From: Furcasterigmium furcatum
Taxonomy: Eukaryota; Ascomycota; Sordariomycetes; Glomerellales; Plectosphaerellaceae
NCBI GenBank assembly: GCA_001599815.1
Contig: BCIA01000006.1
Span: 4,528,961-4,592,960 of the forward strand
Direction: 5' to 3'
DNA: 64,000 nucleotides
Of this stretch, positions 33,443 to 43,179 are shown piece by piece. The position numbers were made by a program, and so were the translations under genes. Under the pieces are notes generated by a model. That model was not told where the DNA came from and ran no database searches. It worked only from the letters and a program-made list of their open reading frames with translations. Position 1 is the first letter of the stretch; every line of letters begins with the position of its first letter.

Positions 33443-35238
33443 TCACGTCATCAAGTCCTCCAGGATGGCCTCCAGCTCGTCTTTCCGGAACGGGGCACCC
33501 AACAGCTCCGTGCCAAGAGCATCTTTCCTGCTCACGATCATTTGATGATCATGGAACCTGGCTCATGTTAGCAGCGCTCCAACCCAGAGGCAGAAACAAA
33601 AGCCAGAAGAGAAAACAAGACTTACTCCTTCAGCAGCGTCCGGAACGCCATCTCCGAACTGCAGATGAACTCCTCCAGCGCCTTGTTGTACAGCATCCTG
33701 TACTCGACGCCGGGGCTGTCGCCGCCGTCGTCGTCCGCGGCGACCAGGACCTCCGTGACGAGCAGGCGGAAGAGGTTCTTCGCGTTCTCGGGCAGACTGC
33801 GGAGGACGAAGGCGACGCCCTCCTTGCCGTTTACGGCGCGGGCGCGGCGGCCGAGGAGGTCGTGGACGTCGTCGACGGGGTCGAGCTCGGCGGCGGGCGG
33901 GGAGAAGGTGGTGGCGTCGTGGAAGAGGAAGTTGAAGGAGGCGCGGAGGGCGGCGTCCCAGAGGAGGGGGAAGTCGGGGGTGTCTGCCGAGCAGAGGAGG
34001 CGGAGGCGGGGGTGGGCTGCGAGGAGGGCGAGGGCGTGTTGGGTTGAGGGCTTGCGCAGCGAGGGGGAGTCGATGGAGTTGAGGATGAGGGTGATGCGGC
34101 GGATTGGGGTGTCGGCGTCAGAGGAGAGGTGGCCGAGGAGTGCTTGAAGCATAGCTGTGGGATGGGCTGGAATTTTGACAGAGGGGTCCAGGTCGAGTGC
34201 TGATACGACGGTGGTGAGGATGTCGCGGAGGGTGAGGGTACGGACGTAGCCGTTGACGATGACGATCTTGTGAGCACGGTGGTCCTGGGTCCGTGTGTGA
34301 ACATGCTCGGCGAAGCTCTTGAGCAGGTCACGCTTTGAGCCAAGGCCGTAGAGGCACACGCTGAAGCCCTGGGAGAGCTCGAACAGCCATTGCCCGAAGG
34401 ACCGTTCATGGAGGGACTGGAGGAAGGCCATGCTCTCGTCATGGGAGTCTTGGTAGTCTTTGAGGATGGCAAAGTACTCCTCGTGCGTGAGCAGGTCCAG
34501 CGCGGCCAACGTGTTGTTTGACGTCTTTGCTCTCCCGGGCTTGTTGTGCTCAAAGAACATCTCGTGAGGCGGGAGGTCCCGCGGTGGTGTTGGTGATCTT
34601 GCCTTGGGCTTCCGTCCCCGTCTGCCGGGGGTTCGTGACGGCGTCGTCGGTCCGCCAGGTGTCTCGGCGGCCCCGTCAGCCCCGTTTTCGCCTTCTTCTC
34701 GGTCTTCTTCTTCGCTGGACTCGTAGATCTCCCGCACCAGGCCTTCTTCGTCTTCCTCGCCGCTTGCTTCGTCTCCAACCACTCGTTCGATCAACGCCCT
34801 TGCGCTCTTCCTCTTCGCGGACCGGTCGACGGCTGCCCTCCGTCTCGGCGTGAGGGCCTTCAGGCCAATGGCTTTTACCGGCGTCGCAGCATCCTGGGTC
34901 TGCTTCAGTTTCGACGGAGTAGCGGTGCCGTTCTTGAGGGGCGTCGCATTCTTCCGAGGTCGACCTCGTTTGCGCTTGGGCGTCGGTGTCGGCTCCGGCT
35001 CTGGTTGTGGCTCTGGCTCCTCTACCGCTGGCGCCTCTTCCACTGCAGCGTCATCATCCGGCACATCATATATGTCGTAATCCTTCAGGGATCGAGGTAT
35101 CCTGCGCTGTCGCTTGGACGGGGTTCGCTGGGGAGTATCGGCGTCGTCGTCCTCGACATCGTCGGCAGTCCGTTTTCGCGCCGATCGCGAGCTCGGGGAG
35201 TCGGCCGCGTCATCGTCCTGAATCTTTCGTCGCGCCAT
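33443..35238 (-). CDS. ORC2: Origin recognition complex subunit 2
   Basis: Subunit of the ORC that marks replication origins in the nucleus; 575 residues. Exons 35238-33626 and 33557-33443 (intron 68 nt, phase 2). The first 240 or so residues are disordered and basic, with AT-hook-like KRKRGRPRKN, Pro/Glu repeats and SP/TP sites, as is usual for the regulated N-terminus of ORC2. The conserved AAA-like core begins near LTHEEYFAILKDYQDSH and includes GFSVCLYGLGSKRDLLKSFA, IVIVNGY and IRRITLILNSIDSP. The C-terminal winged-helix region ends FRTLLKE-FHDHQMI..., joined across the intron. Gene length and order of motifs are as in other Pezizomycotina. It shares a 287-bp divergent promoter with GEP4. 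Confidence 0.93.
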
Positions 35239-35525
35239 GCTGGCAGGAGTCTCTATCAGCGCATTCCACAACTTTTCTTGCCGAGAAATGGGAAATGGGG
35301 GATCAGGTGCTCGTCGCAGCAAGTGCTGGCGATTTGGGGAGACGCGTTTGACGCGGCAGAGCTGCAAGGAGCTAAAAAGAATGGTCCGTGCGGCTGGCGG
35401 CTGTCGCCAAAATCGCCAAGCGCCGGACCTCAACTCAACTCAAATCATCGGAGAAACATCGAGACCTCGGACTCGTCTTCAATGCTTGCTTGCAGAGGAC
35501 ACGCTTGGCCCTGCATCGAGCCGAA

Positions 35526-36282
35526 ATGAATCTCAATCTGTCAGGGACCCTGAACATCTTCAGGCTGTTCGCCCGGCCCTCTCTGTGTCTCCCTCATCAT
35601 ACGGCCTCAACATTCAATGACCTCCCTATCCCCCTGAACCGAGCCTTCGACGGAACAGCTCGCAGTGCCGATATCAAGGCTGTCGTGCTTGATAAAGATG
35701 ACTGCTTCGCGGTGCCTCACACTAATGAGGTTCATGCGCCCTACAAGGTGAGAAGAAGATGGTTCCTCTGCTGCCCAGTGACTCTCACTGACTCCCTGAA
35801 GGACCATTTCGAGAAGCTGCGAGCCGCATATCCTGGCCGGAAGCTGCTCATCGTGTCGAACACTGCCGGGGCTACGTCTTATGATAGAAATCTCTCATTA
35901 GCGGCCGAGTTGGAGGAGGCGACGGGTCTGCCAGTGCTGCCTCACGCATCAAAAAAGCCAGGGTGCGGGTCAGAGATCATGGAGTATTTCAGGAGGCACC
36001 CCGAAACCGGCGTGTCACACCCATCACAGATTGCGATTGTTGGGGACAGGCTCAGCACCGACATCATGATGGCCAACCTGATGGGGTCCTGGGGCTTCTG
36101 GATCAAGGACGGAGTCGTGCCCGCGAGTCAAAAAAGCATCGTAAGTGAAGCTGCCGTTGTTGTACCTTTGAGCTTGTTGACTCACATTGTTCTCTCAGTT
36201 CTCAAGATTGGAATGGCGGCTGGCCTCGTTCCTGCAGGCTCGAGGAGTCCGTGCCCAAGATCCAAAGAGCCCCTTCGAGTAG
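35526..36282 (+). CDS. GEP4: Mitochondrial phosphatidylglycerophosphatase GEP4
   Basis: HAD-type phosphatase of the mitochondrial inner membrane matrix face. It converts phosphatidylglycerophosphate to phosphatidylglycerol in cardiolipin synthesis. 214 residues, exons 35526-35747, 35802-36140 and 36199-36282. The nucleophile motif is VVLDKDDCF (Asp56, with Asp58 two residues on). IVSNTAG gives motif II and IAIVGDRLSTDI gives motif IV; ASKKPG supplies the motif III lysine. The first intron is 54 nt and could be read through without a stop, but removing it gives the normal YK-DHFEKLRAAYPG junction. The N-terminus is amphipathic and basic, consistent with mitochondrial import. Its end (LQARGVRAQDPKSPFE) matches the family. 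Confidence 0.92.
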
Positions 36283-37341
36283 CCAACTCACTCACCTCTT
36301 CGGACGAACCTGCCGGCCGTTTCACTCACTGGCAGGCCTGTACAATATCAAGACGATGCAGCCTGATCCCCTGTTTGGCTCCTCGCATACATAATGATAC
36401 CCAAGGGGCCAGAGCCAAATCCATTGGCCAAGTCCATTCTCGCCTGAGGATCCTGGGCACATGCGATGCCCATGAGGAAACCGTGAAGCGGTGGTAGTGC
36501 AAGTCTGTCGGTCTGGGCGCTCGGGCCATGCCGTTCCTGCCCTCGGCGGCATGCGGTGCCTTATAGTCTCAGGCAAAACCGCCTACACGTGACCAGGACG
36601 GATGAAGCCATCAACAATTCCCCTGAGCAGGCACGTATTGTCTGCAATTGTCTGCAGCCAACGCGTTGTTGTTCTCCGGCAGACTTTTTTTCGGGTTAGC
36701 GCCGCACATGAGCTCGTTATTGATGCCCTCGTGCCGAACAGAATCCCTCCTATTCTTCCCCCTGAATCACCTCTTCACCTTCGCCTGGTCACTTTCTTCA
36801 ACAACCCCATTGATCCTCTCGGCCACCGTTCTCTCTTGATTGCAAAGGTTCTCTCGATCGCTCTTATCGTCCGTTCACTTTGAACGGCTGTGGCTTTCTT
36901 CTCGTCACCCAGCTCTCTCGATCCCCCCCTTTTCCGTTCACTTTGGTCCACTGGCGCCCTTCTCTCGTCACCCATCTCTCCTGGGCGCCCTCCTTATCCG
37001 TTCACGCGTCGTCCGACCCTGTTCACTTCTGTCGCTGCTCACTCGGGCCCTTCCTTGACTCCCTGATTGTCATATCCGTTGAATAGAATCAGGAAAGTGA
37101 GTCACCCAGCAGTTCACAGTTGGCTGGTCCCGACCTGTCTTCAAAAGGGGAGGGCGTTGTTGCTCGGGATCAATCTTCTCCTCAACTGACGACCAAACCA
37201 GACCTTCTTCTCCAGCACCCATCGGCACCTTTCACCACCTTCACTGCCCTTCACCGCTCTTCACCACTCTTCATCCTTCAACACTGAGGAACCCTCACCA
37301 ACTCCAAGCACCTCCTTCTGCCTCCAGAACCACCAGCCAAT
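36283..37341. other. Pyrimidine-rich upstream region with tandem repeats
   Basis: No gene seen. The part nearest the next gene is strongly C/T-rich on the plus strand, typical of fungal leaders, and includes an imperfect 62-63-bp tandem repeat (listed separately) and a short TTCACC-type run at 37220-37275. Confidence 0.5.
36871..37010 (+). repeat. Imperfect 62-63-bp tandem repeat, about 2.3 copies
   Basis: CCGTTCAC recurs at 36871, 36934 and 36996. Within each unit the block TCTCGTCACCCA followed by CTCTC recurs at a similar offset. Copies differ at several positions. It sits in the pyrimidine-rich leader or promoter of the gene at 37342. Confidence 0.6.
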
Positions 37342-39863
37342 ATGACTGGAAAGTGGTGGACTGCCGACGAAGAACGTGTCTTCTGGAGAGTGATCGTCAA
37401 GAAAGCGACAAAGGTTCCCGGAGAGCACCCATCCCAGAGTGATTTCCAAGCACTGCTCCCTCGTATGGTTCAGCTTATCGGCGACCGTGCCCGGAGAAAC
37501 TACACCGCCCAAGGCCTTTGTGAGTGTTCCCCCTGAATCCAACCGTCGGATCATGAGCTGACAGTTCTCCAGACGAGCATTGGCATCTCAACGCAATTCA
37601 AAGGAACTTCTCCTCTCAAGCGCGAGGATACGCCATGGAGTACATTGCTCGGCACGAGAGAGGTGAGCTGAATCACTCACTCTGGCTTTCTCTCTTCATG
37701 TCACTGACACACCGCACAGCTCAGGGTCCTGTTGCCCAATATTCCCAGGCCCAGCAGCAAGTTGTTGCCACCGCCACCGGTCCATCCGGCCAGCCCTCGG
37801 TCCAGCCTGAGAACAGAGCCGACCGTGCCAGACGGGTATGGGACATTGACTACCCCGAGTCATATGTCAGAGTTGAGACTCAGGACACCCCAGCGCTGAG
37901 CGAGGCACAGACAGTCACTGACACCGCTCCTCCCGTCCAGCCTCATCCCTCTATTGCTGAGACCAACGAATCTGTGGCTGAAGTCATTGATGGTGAAAAT
38001 GCCCCTGCCCAGGCCGTTTCTTCCCGCGAGGACATCGCTGCTCCTGTCCAGCCTGACAACGCTACCCCTGAGGCCAACGAACCTCTGGCTGAAGTCATTG
38101 ATGCTCCTGTCCATGCCGGCCCTTCTCGCGAAGACGCCACCCAAGCCGCTCAAGAGATGAGCGCGCCCTCTCACCGAGCCGTTATCCAGAGCGGAGCTGG
38201 CTCATCCAGCCAGACTGGAGTCCAGGGCCCTCTGTTCTCGACTACTCATCCTGCCAACCGAGCGCCACCCAAGAAGAAGACGCGCCGCGCCCGTACGGTC
38301 AGCCCGTCTGATGAGGCCAGCAAGAAAAGCCCGCAGGCCAAGCGTCTCAAGATGTCGTCGGAGGGGATTGCTGACTCCAGAGGACCCTCGAACCAGCCTC
38401 ATGCTCTCGTATCGCTTCGTCCGGAAACACGTCAAGCTGCGACTGACCAACCCGCCAACACTCGCCCCACGAGCGCCCCTGCTGTCATCGCTGGCCCATC
38501 CAATGCTCATACTACAGCAACTTCTCATCAGCAGGAGTCTGAGGAAGAGAGTGAGGAGCGCCATGGTCCCCTGGACCCCTACGACGAACAATCTCAACTC
38601 GCCGCCCCGAGACAGCACTCCGCTCTCACTCTGAGGTTTCACCACATGCGTGCCGACACTCAGGCGCAGCCGCAGCCGGTACAGCAGCAATTGGGCCCCT
38701 CCCAGACCCGCCAGCAGCCGCAGCCGCGTCGCCCTCGAACGCTGCAACGATCCCCCCTAAGCCCGACCAGGCTGCAAGCTCTCTGGCAACGTCGCGGCCA
38801 CAACGGTCCCCTCGCCCCCATCACCCCCCCGGCAAACATCGGTTTCCAGGGAGGCCATAGTCGTGCTCGTCAGGACGCTGGAGGCGCATCTCGCAGGTTC
38901 GCCCTGCTCCCTGCACCCATGATATACCCGGCTCGTCCTCACGCGCCTTGGGATTACCGCAGACCGGCTCCCTGGCCGCCGGTGACCCCCCCGGCTCCGA
39001 TGTATCCCGAAGGTGATGTGGCCGACGTGGGCTACTCTCTTGACCATACCGGCCAACCCCCCATTGACGCTCGCTACAACTTCCACAATTTCCCAGCCCA
39101 GCCTCACATGTTCTCTCAGCGCCAGCCAGGCTTCCATGACCCGATTGAGCCTTACGCCAACGGTTATCAGAACCAGAACGGCGGTGCTTTCGCCAACCAG
39201 GCCGAATTCGCCTACTATAACCAGGCTCCTCAGTACCAGCACAACGTTCAATACCATACGCAGCAACACGGCTTCGTCCTCCGCCCTTCTCCCGGACCCC
39301 AGCAGCGGGTCCATTATCCCAACCAGTTCGGCGGACAGAACCACGGCTATCCCGCCCTCTACGCCCAGCAGGGTCAGCAGCAGGGCTTTGTCTATCCCGC
39401 CCAGTACCCCCAGGGCGGTCTCCCTGAGGTCCCGCGCGCCTACAGGGCGGAGGTCAGCGAGGAAGACCGCAGAACCATCGACACGATGAAACAGGAGATG
39501 GACCGGCAGGCTCGCCACCTGGCCGCGGTACGGCAGAACGACCGCAGGACCATCGATGCGATGATCGAGGAGATGGGCCCGCCGGTTGGACCCCAGCTGC
39601 CTCGCCTCGCCAACGTCAACCCGCATGACCGCATGGTCATTAACGCGATTCACATGGGGACGGGCCAGCCCCAGCTGCCCCTCTTGGCGGCGGTCAGCCA
39701 GGGCGACCGCAGGGTCATCAACGCGATGCACGCGAACATGGACGAGCGGATTGATCCCCTGCTACTCAACCCGGCGCAGCACCCTATCGCTGCGCGCGGA
39801 ATCCAGAGCGGCGGCGACGACTCGAGCATGAAAGACGAGCTCGAGGACGTCGCCGGCCGTTGA
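37342..39863 (+). CDS. Lineage-specific protein with SANT-like N-terminus and C-terminal repeats
   Basis: I do not recognise a known family. 803 residues from exons 37342-37519, 37573-37662 and 37720-39863, all GT-AG and in frame. The N-terminus (MTGKWWTADEERVFWRVIVK ... YEHWHLNAIQRNFSSQARGYAMEY) looks like a Myb/SANT-type helical domain with spaced tryptophans. Next come two copies of an AETNE-VAEVID / PEANE-LAEVID unit (37945-38105), a basic nuclear-localisation-like stretch (PPKKKTRRAR; QAKRLK), and a long Gln/Pro/Tyr-rich low-complexity region. At the C-terminus (39451-39770) there are four copies of an unusual motif of the form DRRxIxAM at about 27-30-residue spacing. A nuclear, possibly DNA- or chromatin-associated role is inferred. 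Confidence 0.72.
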
Positions 39864-40285
39864 ATAATGTAAGAGATAGCTCGCCATAGGAAGGATCCCG
39901 GGAAGACGAGCTTTTGTATGAGTAATTGGTTTGCTGCACGGGGTTGGCTTGACGCGGAATTCCTCCGGGGCGAGAGACAGGGGAGGAAGCGAAAAGAGCT
40001 CCTACTTAATGATATAGCGATAGAAAATGCGGAAACATTTCCCACCACCTGTCTTTCCTGGTGTCGTGATGTGATGGTGATGATGAGGGATGCCCCTTTT
40101 TGAAGACCCACAGACGTGATGGATGACTCAGCGGGTCGGTGCTGGCTGAGGGGAACGTTACACCCCGTGGTGATCAGAATCTTGATTTGATGAAGGGGCC
40201 TTGCTTGTCAACTTCCACCAAGAATTCTTCAGTTCAAAGAGGAGATACTCTGCATCTACGGGGGAGCCGCTCGAATGCCGTCAGG
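39864..40285. other. Intergenic, upstream of the CutC gene
   Basis: 422 bp; nothing recognisable. The coding frame of the next gene stays open leftward to about 40139 but has no ATG before 40286. Confidence 0.45.
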
Positions 40286-41062
40286 ATGCCCTCAACACCC
40301 CTCGAAATACCCGTCTTCTGCCCCGCATCGGCCATCCAAGCCCAAAACCTCGGGGCTCGACGCATTGAGCTCAATGCGGAGGGCTCATATCCAGACGGAG
40401 GCCTGACGCCCAGCAGAGAAGACTTGGAACATGTCTCGTCGGTCGTCCAGTTGCCGAACAGAATCATGATCCGACCACGAGGGCCACCATTGGATGGGCC
40501 GGATTTCATCTACTCAGACGCTGAGTTCGAGGCCATGTCCACGGCAATCAAAGACTTTGTGGAGAGTGGGCACCTGAGGAAGTCACGGGGAGACGGGTTT
40601 GTCTTTGGAGTCCTGCGACCAGGATCTGGAGGGGTCGAGGTGGACATTGAGAGGAACAGCGCCCTGGTCAAGGAAGCAGGTGGGCTGGGATGCACGTTCC
40701 ATCGAGCGTTCGATGATCTCCTGGCTGGGCTACAAGAATTTGATCTTGAAGGCCGCGAGAGGAGGGTGGAAAGGGCCGTGGGGGACGTCGTGGCGTGCGG
40801 GTTCGACGCCGTCCTAACATCAGGAGGTCCTGGGAGGGCGCCAGACAATGTGGACGTCTTGGGATTCGTTGTGGAGAAGGCGAGGGACAAGCTCGAGGTC
40901 ATTGTGGGTGGAGGCGTCCGAAGCGGCAATGCAGGTGGCATATTCAAGGCATTGGAAGCGGAGGGAGGGAAGATATGGGCACATTCGAGCTGTCTTTCTG
41001 CCGGAGAAGCCGCGGTCGATGCACTGGAGGTCACGGCTTTGCTGGGCCAACTGAGGAGCTGA
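40286..41062 (+). CDS. CutC family protein (copper homeostasis-type TIM barrel)
   Basis: Intronless, 258 residues, cytosolic (beta/alpha)8-barrel. The family was first linked to copper tolerance in bacteria; the biochemical role in fungi is unclear. Marks: ARRIELNAEGSYPDGGLTPS near the N-terminus, IMIRPRGPPLDGPDFIYSDAEFEAM, FVFGVLRPGSGGVEVD, TFHRAFD, then CGFDAVLTSGGPGRAPDNVD and EVIVGGGVRSGN. These are the conserved barrel-mouth residues of CutC. The start at 40286 is chosen because it places the first barrel strand (LEIPVFCPASA) at the usual distance. No metal-related neighbour is seen. Confidence 0.9.
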   Translation: MPSTPLEIPVFCPASAIQAQNLGARRIELNAEGSYPDGGLTPSREDLEHVSSVVQLPNRIMIRPRGPPLDGPDFIYSDAEFEAMSTAIKDFVESGHLRKSRGDGFVFGVLRPGSGGVEVDIERNSALVKEAGGLGCTFHRAFDDLLAGLQEFDLEGRERRVERAVGDVVACGFDAVLTSGGPGRAPDNVDVLGFVVEKARDKLEVIVGGGVRSGNAGGIFKALEAEGGKIWAHSSCLSAGEAAVDALEVTALLGQLRS

Positions 41063-42232
41063 AAGGAGGACATAGCAGTGAAATGGATGTAGTTCTAGTT
41101 ATCATGTGTTTGTGCACGTGATTTGTTAAGTTCGTTTGTTGGCGGCCTTTCGCGTTGACTGGTTCATTCTATCAACCCAGGCGGCACGAGTGTTCCGTTG
41201 GGAAGTCTCACAGAGCCCAAGTCGTGCTGTTCAAGTAGTTACCGAGACATGCACGACTTTTGACTTCAACAGGACAATGGCAACATGGATGTAGACAGTC
41301 CACTCCAAAGGAGGTCCGAGATGCGTCCATGTCATCCGAGGAGTACATGGCAGGGGGCCAGGGAGCATGTCGGCGGTGAACCCAAGGCACCTGGGGACGA
41401 GCAGGGTGGATCAGGGCCGGGGGAGCAGGGCGAGCCTGCGAGACGCTTCTCCAGTCTCGGATACTTTGGAGGGCGTCCCGAACTTATCGTATGGCGCCGT
41501 CGAGATAAGCCCGTGGGTGCTCTGAAGGAGTCGCTGGATTCGAACCCATCGTGTAGAGCTCCCCGTTTCTGTCATCCTCCCGTGCTTTGAGCGCCCCATG
41601 GATGCAGATATCATCGTTTGGAAGAGACACGGCGAGACCTCTACGAGGTATGCCGCCGTGCTGATGCTTGACACTCTCATGTATTCACGGGGGATCACCA
41701 TTTCCCCTATCAGACTGACAGAAACGTCATAGCTTAGGGAATATGGTTTTAAGTAGGAACCCGGTGATCTCTTTGCCTTAAAGCATAACGACCGTAAAAC
41801 AGCGGTTAGCTCGCATAATAATTACACACCTAGGTTTCGCCCCTACGTAATGCTCGGCGAGGAAGCATAATCCAGGAGTAAGTCAGGGTAACTATAACAT
41901 CAGCAATCAATGTCTAATAAGGTATGATAATACCACAGATTACCGAGCATCTAGTGACTCAAGTATCGGAGGAAGTTTACTGCTTTTAGTCTAAAAAGGT
42001 TTAATTAAGTCTCGTGGGTAGTTAATCATCGGTTTAGAGATAGCTTATTCCTAGGCGATGACAGACCATGGTCCTGGCCTAAAATCTCTGGGTCGCCATC
42101 GCTGGTGAATCCAGGTGGCCAAGTCGCATCATCTCTAGGAGGCGATTGTTGAGGCGGGCCGCACATGGGACAGGACAGCCACGGCAGGCGGCAGGAGAGG
42201 ACTCGGAGGCAGTTATAATGCAGCGCCCTTCC
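41063..42232. other. Gene-free interval with an AT-rich decayed core
   Basis: About 41730-42060 is clearly richer in A+T and in TA than flanking DNA (for example runs such as TAATAATTACA and TTTAATTAAGTC) and has stops in all frames. It resembles sequence altered by repeat-induced point mutation. No element ends are visible. A GGTTCGAATCC-type B box near 41540 has no surrounding tRNA structure. Confidence 0.5.
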
Positions 42233-43107
42233 AGTAGTTATCCCAGCTAACCCGCTTCGACTTCCAGACTTCCCTCGCCATCATCATCCCGCCATATCAG
42301 ACTCTGGTCCAACGACTCCTGCGAGTAACCAGGACTGAGTTTTCCTTCAAGACGAATGTTCTCAAGGATGCAAACGAGAGGAAGGCAAGCCCCCTCACGA
42401 AGCGTGATAAACGGAACCGACTGGTGTATTGGTCACACACCATCTGTCCGGACGGCATTCAAGACGAGCCTCAAGAATCTACCAACTTCGACGGCTTCAG
42501 GACGGCGTGGACTTTGAGACCACATGGAAAGGAACCTCAGAGGTTCGGACGTCTCATCCTCGACGAGAGCCATCAAGCCAAGAAGCGAAATGGTAGTGTC
42601 CATCAGTGCTGTGCAGGGGAGGACTACGGCGCCATTCACTGTGTTTCTGCCACTCCCATGATGAACAACATCAGCGACATCCAGAACAACCTGCTGTGGG
42701 CGTGGCGCTTGATGGGGTTCCCTGCCGAGTTTGTCCCTGATGACTCCCTAAGTGATATCGTGGGGATCTACCATGAGGACCCATACGCTGAAAGCAATGA
42801 ACTGGCAAGTGGTACCTTTATCACCGCGGGAATATTCCATTCCACCGTGTACGATGAGCAGCAAGCCGACCCTATCCTTGTGCGAATCAAGGAAATCTTC
42901 GATGAGACCGGTTTCCGGTCCTGGATCCTGAGTCCTAAGGCATTCGCAAAGCTGGGTTGCAACCCTCTGCGGACTGGCGATTTCGCCCAAGATGTGGTCC
43001 GGCCCATACTTTCCCTCATCCAACGTCGCAGGAAGGCAAGGATGCGAAATGTGCACTCATATTCTCTCACCACTCTTGGTATATCTATCGCGATGCTGAA
43101 AGAGTGA
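42233..43107 (+). pseudogene. Fragment of a SNF2-type helicase gene
   Basis: After a TAG at about 42228 the plus frame reads LSQLTRFDFQTSLAIIIPPYQTLVQRLL, then WSHTICPDG. It continues with RLILDESHQAKK (motif II, DESH), CVSATPMMNNISDIQNNLLWAWRL (motif III, SATPMxN) and CNPLRTGDFAQDVVRPILSLIQRRR. These are the typical order and spacing of large fungal SNF2 ATPases. The Walker A part is absent upstream, where sequence becomes AT-rich, and there is no ATG at the left edge. On the right the frame leaves the family after QRR and stops at 43107. The C-terminal helicase lobe is missing. It is a truncated copy, possibly still transcribed but not a working motor. Confidence 0.7.
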
Positions 43108-43179
43108 TCTATATATGCGGTCCTGGATGGATCATGGACTCCAGGAGAACCCGTCTAGCCGAAATCACCACGCGTCCTC

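Noticed and set aside
41530..41600. GGTTCGAATCC-type tRNA B box on the minus strand
   Set aside because: The T stem does not pair (several mismatches) and no A box or anticodon arm lies at the right distance.
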